From Streptomycetales bacterium (GTDB taxonomy: Bacteria > Actinomycetota > Actinomycetes > Prado026), in assembly GCA_025361995.1 (NCBI GenBank), contig JANYIP010000076.1, forward strand, positions 1 through 6,942: a DNA stretch of 6,942 nucleotides, written 5' to 3'. Shown one piece after another: positions 1 through 5,697 of this stretch; the stretch's first letter is position 1; every line of letters begins with the position of its first letter. Position numbers and translations under genes: made by a program. Under the pieces are notes generated by a model that searched no databases, was not told the DNA's origin, and saw nothing but the letters and a program-made list of their open reading frames with translations.

Positions 1-810
1 CTCGGGCGCGGTGGTGAGGTTGAGCCCGGCGAGGTTGTCCCGCGGCTGGACCCCGTTCACCCCGTCGTACGTACTGACCGGCATCCCTGCGTACTTGACG
101 AAGGCCGACCGGACGTAGGTGCCGAAGGTGGCCGACGCCCCGATGATCGCGTTGTTGGGGCCGTCGGCGACCGGCTCGAGCAGGGCGAAGCCGCGCCCGC
201 CGGGCGGTCCGCCGTCGGCGTGGATGTCGACGGCCACGTCGGCGTGGGCGGCGTTGATGATGGCCGCGCGGGTGGTGACGCAGGGGCCGACCCCGGAGTT
301 GTTCGCCCGCGTCATCACGACCGTGGCGCCCTGGGCACGCAGGTGGGCGGCGAGGTACGACGCCACCATGAAGTTGTAGAGCGCCTCGGTGTAGCCCGCG
401 TTCGTCGACGTACCCGTGGTGTTGCAGTGCTCCTTCTCGCGCCCGTTCCAGATCCACTGGTTGAGGAACGCCGGGTCGGTGTAGTTGCGGCCGTTGTGGC
501 CGGGGTCGATGCCGACGACCTTGCCGGCGAGCGGCTTGCCGGCCACCGGCGGCGGCGTGGACGCGGGCTTTGTCGGGGTCACCACCGCAGGCTTCCTGGT
601 GGAGTCTGGCTGCGCCGACTTCGAGGGCACGGCCGACCCGGACGGGGTCGGCGACGGGGACGACGCTGACGGTCCCGTGCTCGCGGGAGCAGAGGCGACC
701 GGCGCGGCTGTGGACGGCGCCGCCGCGCTCGGTCCAGCGGGAGCCGAGCTGCAGGCGACAAGCACGAGAGCCGCAAGCACCAGGCCGGCCCGGGCCGCGA
801 CGTGGGTCAT
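1..810 (-). CDS. N-acetylmuramoyl-L-alanine amidase, Rv3717/Ami1-like lipoprotein (partial, C-terminus outside window)
   Basis: This is a zinc-dependent amidase (Amidase_3 fold) that cuts the bond between N-acetylmuramic acid and L-alanine of peptidoglycan, outside the membrane. The 270 visible residues start at ATG 808-810 and run off the window edge. Residues 1-20 are a lipoprotein signal with lipobox LVAC and lipidation Cys20. Residues 21-90 form an Ala/Ser/Pro/Thr-rich wall-spanning linker, and the catalytic domain begins near 95. Zinc ligands are predicted as His105 (GIDPGHNG), Glu142 (GYTEALYNF) and His197 (DIHADGG). Blocks such as TGTSTNAGY, GPCVTTRA and DNLAGLNL are those I recall from mycobacterial Rv3717/Ami1; Cys129 and Cys177 could form a disulfide. 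The catalytic Glu expected near the C-terminus lies outside the window. The gene follows fadE25 on the same strand after 47 bp. The start has no clear Shine-Dalgarno sequence. Family assignment is firm; substrate preference is inferred. Confidence 0.94.
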   Translation of the reverse strand, partial: MTHVAARAGLVLAALVLVACSSAPAGPSAAAPSTAAPVASAPASTGPSASSPSPTPSGSAVPSKSAQPDSTRKPAVVTPTKPASTPPPVAGKPLAGKVVGIDPGHNGRNYTDPAFLNQWIWNGREKEHCNTTGTSTNAGYTEALYNFMVASYLAAHLRAQGATVVMTRANNSGVGPCVTTRAAIINAAHADVAVDIHADGGPPGGRGFALLEPVADGPNNAIIGASATFGTYVRSAFVKYAGMPVSTYDGVNGVQPRDNLAGLNLTTAPE

Positions 811-816
811 CCGTCC

Positions 817-822
817 AGTATG
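817..822 (-). promoter_or_regulatory. possible -10 element for a leaderless amidase transcript
   Basis: On the minus strand CATACT (4 of 6 matches to TATAAT) ends exactly 6 bases before the amidase ATG, and no Shine-Dalgarno sequence is visible. The spacing matches the better hexamers before ugd, purK and gtrA, but this one lacks the initial T and has no recognisable -35. The gene could equally be read through from fadE25. Confidence 0.3.
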
Positions 823-857
823 GGCGACGGAACGGTGCTGAGCCGGTCGCGCCAAGG

Positions 858-2018
858 TCAGCGGTGTCCGCGGAGCAGCTGGCGGGCGACCACCACACGC
901 TGGATCTCGTTGGTGCCCTCGTAGATCTGGGTGATCTTGGCGTCCCGCATCATCCGCTCGACCGGATAGTCCTTGGGATAGCCGTACCCGCCGAGGAGCT
1001 GGACCGCGTCGGTGGTGATCTCCATCGCGGAGTCCGAGGCGAAGGCCTTGGCGGCGGCCGCGAACCCCGTCGCGTCGGCGTCCCCGCGCTCGCTCTTGGC
1101 CGCAGCGGCATAGGTCAGCTGCCGAGCCGCGGCGAGCTTGATCTGCATGTCCGCGAGCATGAACTGCAGGCCCTGGAACTCGGCGATCGCCTTGCCGAAC
1201 TGCTTGCGCTCCTTGACGTACGCGACCGAGAAGTCGAGGGCTCCCTGGGCGATCCCGATCGCTTGCGCCGCGATGGTCGGCCGGGTGTGGTCAAGGGTGC
1301 GCAAAGCGGTGGCAAAGCCGGTGCCGGGTGCGCCGATGATGCGGTCGGCGGGGAGCCGGATCCTGTCGAAGTACAGCTCCCGGGTTGGCGATCCCTTGAT
1401 GCCCATCTTCTTCTCCGGCGCACCGAGGGAGAAGCCCGGGTCGTCCGCGTGCACGACGAAGGCCGAGATCCCGTGGCTGTGCGCATCCGGGTCGGTCACC
1501 GCCATCACGGTGTAGTACGTCGAGACGCCCGCACCCGTGATCCAGCGCTTGCCCCCGCTGAGCACCCAGCCGTCCCCGTCGGGTACCGCCCGGCTGCGCA
1601 TGGCCGCCGCGTCCGACCCGGCCTCGGGCTCCGACAGCGCGTACGAGAACATCGCCTCGCCGCGTGCGACCTCGGGCAGGTAGCGCGCCTTGAGCTCCTC
1701 CGAGCCGGTCAAGATCATGCCGACCGTGCCGAGCTTGTTGACCGCGGGGATCAGCGAGGATGAGGCACAGGCCCGCGCCACCTCTTCGATCACGATGCAC
1801 GCCGCGACCGCGTCAGCGCCGGCCCCGCCGTACGCCTCGGGGATGTGCACCGCGTGGAAGTCCGCTGCCACCAGGGCCGCGTGCACGTCCCACGGAAACT
1901 CGGCCGTCTCGTCGATCTCGGCCGCGCGCGGTGCGATCTTGTCGGTGGCGAGCTGACGGACCGCGTCTCGGAGGAGCTCGTGCTCCTCGGTCGTCGCGAA
2001 ACTGTTCGTGTGACCCAT
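858..2018 (-). CDS. fadE25: acyl-CoA dehydrogenase, FadE25 type
   Basis: This FAD-dependent cytosolic enzyme oxidises acyl-CoA to trans-2-enoyl-CoA, the first step of beta-oxidation or a branched-chain acyl-CoA degradation step, passing electrons to ETF. The 386-residue protein is full length (family about 380-390). Acyl-CoA dehydrogenase signature 1 is ALSEPEAGSD (127-136), the FAD-contacting WIT is at 159-161, RKQFG is at 271-275, and signature 2 runs from Gln340 (QLLGGYGYP) to Asp359. The catalytic base is Glu367 in QIYEGTNEIQR, the usual place for short/medium-chain enzymes. Long stretches such as IPAVNKLGT and TLDHTRPTI agree with my memory of mycobacterial FadE25, and the purE/purK/gtrA neighbourhood supports orthology. 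ATG 2016-2018 is chosen because GAGGTGG sits 6 bases upstream; a TTG at 2031-2033 would put that site inside the gene. The true acyl substrate cannot be read from sequence. Confidence 0.96.
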   Translation of the reverse strand: MGHTNSFATTEEHELLRDAVRQLATDKIAPRAAEIDETAEFPWDVHAALVAADFHAVHIPEAYGGAGADAVAACIVIEEVARACASSSLIPAVNKLGTVGMILTGSEELKARYLPEVARGEAMFSYALSEPEAGSDAAAMRSRAVPDGDGWVLSGGKRWITGAGVSTYYTVMAVTDPDAHSHGISAFVVHADDPGFSLGAPEKKMGIKGSPTRELYFDRIRLPADRIIGAPGTGFATALRTLDHTRPTIAAQAIGIAQGALDFSVAYVKERKQFGKAIAEFQGLQFMLADMQIKLAAARQLTYAAAAKSERGDADATGFAAAAKAFASDSAMEITTDAVQLLGGYGYPKDYPVERMMRDAKITQIYEGTNEIQRVVVARQLLRGHR

Positions 2019-2024
2019 GTGACA

Positions 2025-2031
2025 CCACCTC
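2025..2031 (-). promoter_or_regulatory. Shine-Dalgarno sequence of fadE25
   Basis: Minus-strand GAGGTGG lies 6 bases before ATG 2016-2018. It decides the start in favour of this ATG over the in-frame TTG at 2031-2033 and shows that fadE25 is translated from a leadered mRNA, unlike the divergent ugd. Confidence 0.8.
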
Positions 2032-2110
2032 AACCCGTGTGTGCTCGCAGTGTTGCAGACGCCCTCAGGACGCCCGCCGTCGGCCCAGCCGTCCTTGCAA
2101 CAGCCGCCGG

Positions 2111-2116
2111 TATGCT
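2111..2116 (+). promoter_or_regulatory. -10 element of ugd, predicted leaderless
   Basis: TATGCT ends exactly 6 bases before GTG 2123-2125, so transcription would begin at or very near the start codon. No Shine-Dalgarno sequence precedes the GTG. The stretch about 17-18 bases upstream is GC-rich and does not resemble TTGACA, as is common in actinobacterial promoters. Confidence 0.6.
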
Positions 2117-2122
2117 CGGCCA

Positions 2123-3442
2123 GTGACTCACCGCATCTCAGTCATCGGCACGGGCTACCTCGGCGCGACCCACGCAGCGTGCATGGTGGAGCTCGGGCAC
2201 GAGGTCATCGGCATCGACGTCGACCCGGCGAAGATCAAGCGGCTAGCCGACGGCGACCTCCCGTTCTACGAGCCGGGGCTGCCCGAGCTGCTCCGCCGCA
2301 GCCTGGCCACCGGCCGGCTCAGCTTCACCTCCGACCCGGCTGAGGTGGCCGAGCGCGCGGACGTCCACTTCCTCTGCGTGGGCACCCCGCAGCGCCCCGG
2401 GAGCAACGCGGCCGACCTGCGGTATGTCGACGCGGCGATCGACAGCCTGATCCCGCACCTTCGGCGCCCCGCCCTGATCGTGGGGAAGTCGACGGTGCCG
2501 GTGGGTACCGCGCAGGCCCTGGCCGCCCGGATCGGCGCGACGGCTCCAGCGGGCGACGGTGTCGAGATCGCCTGGAACCCGGAGTTCTTGCGCGAGGGCT
2601 TCGCTGTGAAGGACAGCCTCGAGCCGGACCGGCTGGTGTTCGGCGTCGCGTCCGCCCAGGCCGAGGCCACGCTGCGCGCGGTCTATGCCGACGTGATCGC
2701 CCGGCCGACCCCCGTCGTGATCAGCGACCTGCCGACTGCAGAGCTCGTGAAGGTCGCCGCGAACTCGTTCCTGGCCACCAAGATCTCGTTCATCAACGCG
2801 ATGGCTGAGCTCTGCGAGACGACGGGCGCGGACGTGACCGTGCTCTCCGAGGCGCTCTCGCACGACTCCCGGATCGGCGGCCAGTTCCTGCGCCCCGGGC
2901 TCGGGTTCGGCGGCGGCTGCCTGCCCAAGGACATCCGGGCATTCATGGCCCGTGCGGGTGAGCTCGGCGTGGACCAGGCGCTCACCTTCCTTCGCGAGGT
3001 GGACGCCATCAACCAGCGCCGTCGGGCGCGTACTGTCGACCTCGCCCGCGAGGAGCTCGGTGGCTCGCTGGACGGCCAGGTCGTGACGGTGCTCGGCGCA
3101 GCCTTCAAACCCGAGTCGGACGACGTACGCGACTCGCCGGCGCTCGACGTCGCGGCGTCGATCCACGAGCAGGGCGCCCAGGTCCGGGTGTACGACCCGC
3201 AGGCGATGGCGAACGCGCGGGCCCGCTTCCCGATGCTGACGTACGCCGAGAGCGTCACCGCCGCCTGCGCCGACGCCGACCTCGTGCTGCACCTCACGGA
3301 GTGGGCCGAGTTCCGCGCCCTGGACCCGGTGGAGCTCGGCAAGGTCGTACGCCAGCGCAAGGTCGTCGACGGTCGCAACGTGCTCGACGTGGCCGCCTGG
3401 CGGGCCGCTGGCTGGACGTACCGGGCCCTTGGCCGTCCCTGA
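2123..3442 (+). CDS. ugd: UDP-glucose 6-dehydrogenase
   Basis: This cytosolic enzyme oxidises UDP-glucose to UDP-glucuronate with two NAD+, supplying a precursor for acidic glycans or teichuronic-type polymers. The 439-residue protein is full length. The N-terminal Rossmann domain starts with ISVIGTGYLG (5-14); CVGTP (85-89), KSTVPVGTA (122-130) and WNPEFLREG (151-159) follow. The central helical domain carries Lys210 and Asn214 (ELVKVAANSF). The catalytic nucleophile is predicted as Cys266 in GFGGGCLPKD, with Lys269/Asp270. The C-terminal UDP-binding domain has FKPESDDVRDSPA (328-340). GTG 2123 is chosen because the conserved domain begins only a few residues later and TATGCT stands 6 bases upstream; the open frame continues upstream but looks non-coding. 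It faces purE tail to tail. GDP-mannose dehydrogenases share this fold, so UDP-glucose specificity is probable rather than proven. Confidence 0.94.
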   Translation: MTHRISVIGTGYLGATHAACMVELGHEVIGIDVDPAKIKRLADGDLPFYEPGLPELLRRSLATGRLSFTSDPAEVAERADVHFLCVGTPQRPGSNAADLRYVDAAIDSLIPHLRRPALIVGKSTVPVGTAQALAARIGATAPAGDGVEIAWNPEFLREGFAVKDSLEPDRLVFGVASAQAEATLRAVYADVIARPTPVVISDLPTAELVKVAANSFLATKISFINAMAELCETTGADVTVLSEALSHDSRIGGQFLRPGLGFGGGCLPKDIRAFMARAGELGVDQALTFLREVDAINQRRRARTVDLAREELGGSLDGQVVTVLGAAFKPESDDVRDSPALDVAASIHEQGAQVRVYDPQAMANARARFPMLTYAESVTAACADADLVLHLTEWAEFRALDPVELGKVVRQRKVVDGRNVLDVAAWRAAGWTYRALGRP

Positions 3443-3450
3443 GCAAGTGG

Positions 3451-3978
3451 TCAGCCGGCGGCGAAGCCGGTGCCGCTAGAGCCGGAGTGCTTGCGGCGCA
3501 ACGACTCTCCCCTAGCCGTCGCGGCAGCACCGAGCTCGGCCTGGAACGCGATCATGCGCTCCTGGAGTGCAGCGTCGGAGGTGGCAAGGATGCGTACCGC
3601 GAGGAGGCCGGCGTTGCGCGCACCACCCACGGCCACTGTCGCGACGGGTACCCCAGACGGCATCTGCACGATCGAGAGCAGGGAGTCGAGACCGTCAAGG
3701 TTGGCCAGCGGGACGGGTACCCCGATCACCGGCAGCGGTGTCACTGAGGCGAGCATGCCCGGCAGGTGGGCTGCGCCGCCGGCGCCCGCGATGATGACCC
3801 GCAGCCCGCGCCCGGCCGCGGCCGCTCCGTAGTCGAGCATCTCGCGCGGCATCCGGTGCGCCGACAGGACATCGACCTCGTGCGCGACGTCGAACTCCGC
3901 CAGTGCCTTCGCCGCGGCCTCCATCACCGGCCAGTCCGAGTCCGACCCCATCACCACACTGACGAGCGCGTCACTCAT
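3451..3978 (-). CDS. purE: N5-carboxyaminoimidazole ribonucleotide mutase (PurE, class I)
   Basis: PurE moves the carboxyl group of N5-CAIR to C4, giving CAIR in de novo purine synthesis; it acts in the cytosol, typically as an octamer. The 175-residue protein carries GSDSDW (11-16), SAHRMP (39-44, with the conserved active-site His41), GAGGAAHLPGM (65-75, including His71), PVIGVP (83-88) and QMPSGVPVATVAVGGARNAG (105-124). An adjacent purK argues for the class I mutase rather than an AIR carboxylase. ATG 3976-3978 is preferred: GAGAGGGG ends 6 bases upstream, whereas it would abut the alternative ATG at 3982-3984 with no spacer. The start overlaps the end of purK by 8 bases, implying translational coupling. 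The last 20 or so residues form a polar, Ser/Gly-rich tail. The stop is 8 bp from the ugd stop. Confidence 0.97.
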   Translation of the reverse strand: MSDALVSVVMGSDSDWPVMEAAAKALAEFDVAHEVDVLSAHRMPREMLDYGAAAAGRGLRVIIAGAGGAAHLPGMLASVTPLPVIGVPVPLANLDGLDSLLSIVQMPSGVPVATVAVGGARNAGLLAVRILATSDAALQERMIAFQAELGAAATARGESLRRKHSGSSGTGFAAG

Positions 3979-5125
3979 CGGCATCCCCTCTCAGGTAGGC
4001 GGCGGCGTGCCGGGCCCGCTCCTGCAGGTCCGCCAGATCGTCACCGACCACAGTGACATGCCCGACCTTGCGGCCGGGGCGGACCTGCTTGCCATACACG
4101 TGGATCTTGAGTCCCGGGTCGCGTGCCATGCAGTGCAGGTACGCCGGGTAGAGGTCGGCCAGGTCGCCGCCCAGGACGTTGACCATGACCGCGTGGTCGG
4201 CAACCGGCGCCGGCGAGCCCAGCGGCAGGTCGAGGACCGCACGCAGGTGCTGCTCGAACTGGCTCGTCACCGCGCCGTCGATGGTCCAGTGCCCGGTGTT
4301 GTGGGGGCGAAGCGCGAGCTCGTTGACCAGGACACCGGCCGCTGTGTCGAAGAGCTCGACCGCCATCAGCCCGGTGATCTCCAGCGCCTGGGCGATCCGC
4401 AGCGCGGCCTCCTGCGCGGCGAGCGCATGGTCCTCGCCGATGCCCGGGGCGGGGGCGTACACCTCGCGGCAGACGCCGTCGACCTGCACCGACTCGACCA
4501 CCGGGTAGACCACTGCCTGCCCCGACGGCGAGCGGGCGACGAGGACGGCGAGCTCCCGGCCGAAGTCGACCAGCTCCTCCACCAGCAGCGGCGCGCCGGC
4601 AGCGAGCCAGTCGGCGGCGTCGGCGCCGGCAGCGCCGGCACGGACGACCCGCACTCCCTTGCCGTCGTACCCGCCGCGGGCGGTCTTGAGCACCGCTGTG
4701 CCACCGCCGGTGGTAGCCAGGAAGCCCGCGAGGTCGGCCGCTGAGCTCACCTGCGCCCACCGCGGGACTGGGACGCCGATGGCGGTCAGCCGCTCTCGCA
4801 TGACCAGCTTGTCCTGGCCGTGCACGAGCGCCGCCGAGCCCGGGCGGACCTTGACGCCATCGGCTTCGAGGGCCTGGAGGTGCTCGGTGGGCACGTGCTC
4901 GTGGTCGAAGGTGACGACGTCGCAGCCCGCCGCGAAGGCCCGCAGCGTCGCCAAGTCGCGGTAGTCGCCGACAGTCACGTCGGGGATCACCTGGGCCGCC
5001 GGGTCGTCCGACCGCTCGGCCAGCACCCGCAGCCGGACCCCGAGACCGATCGCCGGGGGCGCCGACATCCGGGCCAGCTGCCCCGCCCCCACGATGCCCA
5101 CGGTCGGGAAGTCGGACGAGGTCAC
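3971..5125 (-). CDS. purK: N5-carboxyaminoimidazole ribonucleotide synthase (PurK)
   Basis: PurK is an ATP-grasp enzyme that joins bicarbonate to AIR, using ATP, to give N5-CAIR, the substrate of PurE. The 384-residue protein has the N-terminal fold with VGIVGAGQLARM (9-20) and TFDHEHVP (72-79). DKLVMRERL (105-113) leads into the ATP-grasp domain, with KTARGGYDGKGV (147-158) and VEELVDFGRELAVLVAR (182-198). The metal and substrate region NELALRPHNTGHWT (268-281) follows, then the C-terminal GKQVRPGRKVGHVTV (345-359). The variant NELA-RPHN-GHWT is typical of actinobacteria. The start is GTG 5123-5125: no Shine-Dalgarno sequence precedes it, but TAGGCT ends 6 bases upstream, so a leaderless mRNA is inferred. 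It is first in the purK-purE operon and divergent from gtrA. Confidence 0.97.
   Translation of the reverse strand: MTSSDFPTVGIVGAGQLARMSAPPAIGLGVRLRVLAERSDDPAAQVIPDVTVGDYRDLATLRAFAAGCDVVTFDHEHVPTEHLQALEADGVKVRPGSAALVHGQDKLVMRERLTAIGVPVPRWAQVSSAADLAGFLATTGGGTAVLKTARGGYDGKGVRVVRAGAAGADAADWLAAGAPLLVEELVDFGRELAVLVARSPSGQAVVYPVVESVQVDGVCREVYAPAPGIGEDHALAAQEAALRIAQALEITGLMAVELFDTAAGVLVNELALRPHNTGHWTIDGAVTSQFEQHLRAVLDLPLGSPAPVADHAVMVNVLGGDLADLYPAYLHCMARDPGLKIHVYGKQVRPGRKVGHVTVVGDDLADLQERARHAAAYLRGDADE
3985..3992 (-). promoter_or_regulatory. Shine-Dalgarno sequence of purE
   Basis: Minus-strand GAGAGGGG lies inside the 3' end of purK, 6 bases before ATG 3976-3978. It supports this start over ATG 3982-3984 and independent re-initiation on the purK-purE mRNA. 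Confidence 0.7.
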
Positions 5126-5131
5126 AGCGTG

Positions 5132-5137
5132 AGCCTA
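5132..5137 (-). promoter_or_regulatory. -10 element of the purK-purE operon, predicted leaderless
   Basis: Minus-strand TAGGCT is followed by 6 bases (CACGCT) and then the GTG start of purK. It matches TANNNT at the spacing expected when transcription starts at the first base of the codon. Confidence 0.6.
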
Positions 5138-5171
5138 ACCGCCAGAGGCGACGGTCAGCGCACGTTCGACG

Positions 5172-5177
5172 TACCCT
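5172..5177 (+). promoter_or_regulatory. -10 element of gtrA, predicted leaderless
   Basis: TACCCT is followed by 6 bases (TGCGAG) and then ATG 5184-5186. The GAG directly before the ATG is too close to act as a normal Shine-Dalgarno sequence. The arrangement mirrors that of purK on the other strand. Confidence 0.55.
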
Positions 5178-5183
5178 TGCGAG

Positions 5184-5696
5184 ATGCCACAGCCGAGTCT
5201 CGTCGCGCGGCTGCGCGTCGCGATCTGGGACCGGGTCGGACACCTGCGGCACGAGCTGGCGAAGTTCGGCGTCGTGGGCGCGATCGCCTTCGGTGTCGAT
5301 GCCGTGACCTTCAACCTGCTCCTGCACTGGGGCGGCCGCGACGCCTTGCTGTACGACAAGGTGACCACGGCGAAGACCGTCTCCATCATGGCGGCCACCC
5401 TCGTTTCGTACCTGGGCAACCGCTTCTGGACGTACCGGCACCGGGAGCGCTCGGGCTACTCCCGGGAGTACCTGCTGTTCTTCGCGTTCAACGGCGTCGG
5501 GCTGCTGATCACGTTGGCTTGTCTCGACTTCTCGCACTACGTGCTGGGCTTCAAGACCGGCATCGCCGACAACATCTCCGGCACCCTCATCGGCACCGCG
5601 CTGGCCACCCTGTTCCGCTTCTGGGCCTATCGCCGGTACGTCTTCCCGGAGACCACCGGCGACGAGCTGACGGCCGAGCTGCGCCAGCAGGTCTGA
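5184..5696 (+). CDS. GtrA-family integral membrane protein
   Basis: GtrA-family proteins are small membrane proteins linked to moving or presenting polyprenyl-phosphate-bound sugars for glycosylation of cell-surface polymers. This 170-residue protein has a basic cytosolic N-terminus (1-25) and four predicted membrane segments at about 26-48, 63-83, 96-120 and 128-147. Family features visible are KFGVVGAIAFGVD (27-39), YLGNRFWTYR (76-85) at the end of helix 2 and FRFWAYRRYVF (144-154) after helix 4. A short acidic tail follows. It occupies the place of Rv3277 next to purK in mycobacteria, as I recall that locus. No glycosyltransferase partner is in the window; ugd 1.7 kb away also concerns nucleotide sugars, but a functional tie is speculative. 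It ends one base before the stop of the convergent cyclase gene. Confidence 0.92.
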   Translation: MPQPSLVARLRVAIWDRVGHLRHELAKFGVVGAIAFGVDAVTFNLLLHWGGRDALLYDKVTTAKTVSIMAATLVSYLGNRFWTYRHRERSGYSREYLLFFAFNGVGLLITLACLDFSHYVLGFKTGIADNISGTLIGTALATLFRFWAYRRYVFPETTGDELTAELRQQV

Positions 5697-5697
5697 C

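Larger units (their letters stand above)
2019..2122. other. divergent fadE25-ugd intergenic region
   Basis: These 104 bp separate the start codons of two divergent genes. They hold the fadE25 Shine-Dalgarno sequence at one end and the ugd -10 hexamer at the other. An inverted pair, TGTTGCA (2051-2057) and TGCAACA (2096-2102), sits between them; the second copy contains the palindrome TTGCAA (2095-2100). A convincing fadE25 promoter was not found. No small gene or RNA is evident. Confidence 0.6.
5126..5183. promoter_or_regulatory. divergent purK-gtrA promoter region
   Basis: Only 58 bp separate the two start codons. Each side ends in a TANNNT hexamer followed by 6 bases and the start codon, so both core promoters must share the middle of the region and their -35 regions would overlap. 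No TTGACA-like -35 and no purine riboswitch or leader could fit if transcription starts at the codons. Confidence 0.55.

Noticed and set aside
570..1763. A 397-codon plus-strand open frame opposite fadE25 and the amidase gene
   Set aside because: It overlaps two clear genes on the other strand and has Arg/Gly-rich composition without motifs, as expected from antisense high-GC sequence.
2031..2033. TTG as the start of fadE25
   Set aside because: It would place the GAGGTGG ribosome-binding site within the coding sequence; ATG 2016-2018 has correct spacing to it.
1760..2122. An N-terminal extension of ugd beginning upstream inside fadE25
   Set aside because: The 121 extra codons encode Arg/Pro-rich sequence without homology, and the dehydrogenase domain starts normally at GTG 2123 next to a good -10 element.
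3454..3470. GCCGGC...GCCGG hairpin near the ugd/purE junction as a terminator
   Set aside because: The stem is only 5 bp, no U-tract follows on either strand, and it codes for the purE C-terminus. Such pairs are common in this base composition.
4611..4645. Repetitive GGCGCCGGCAGC-like stretch within purK
   Set aside because: It encodes an Ala/Gly-rich loop of PurK with no consistent repeat unit; it is low-complexity coding sequence.
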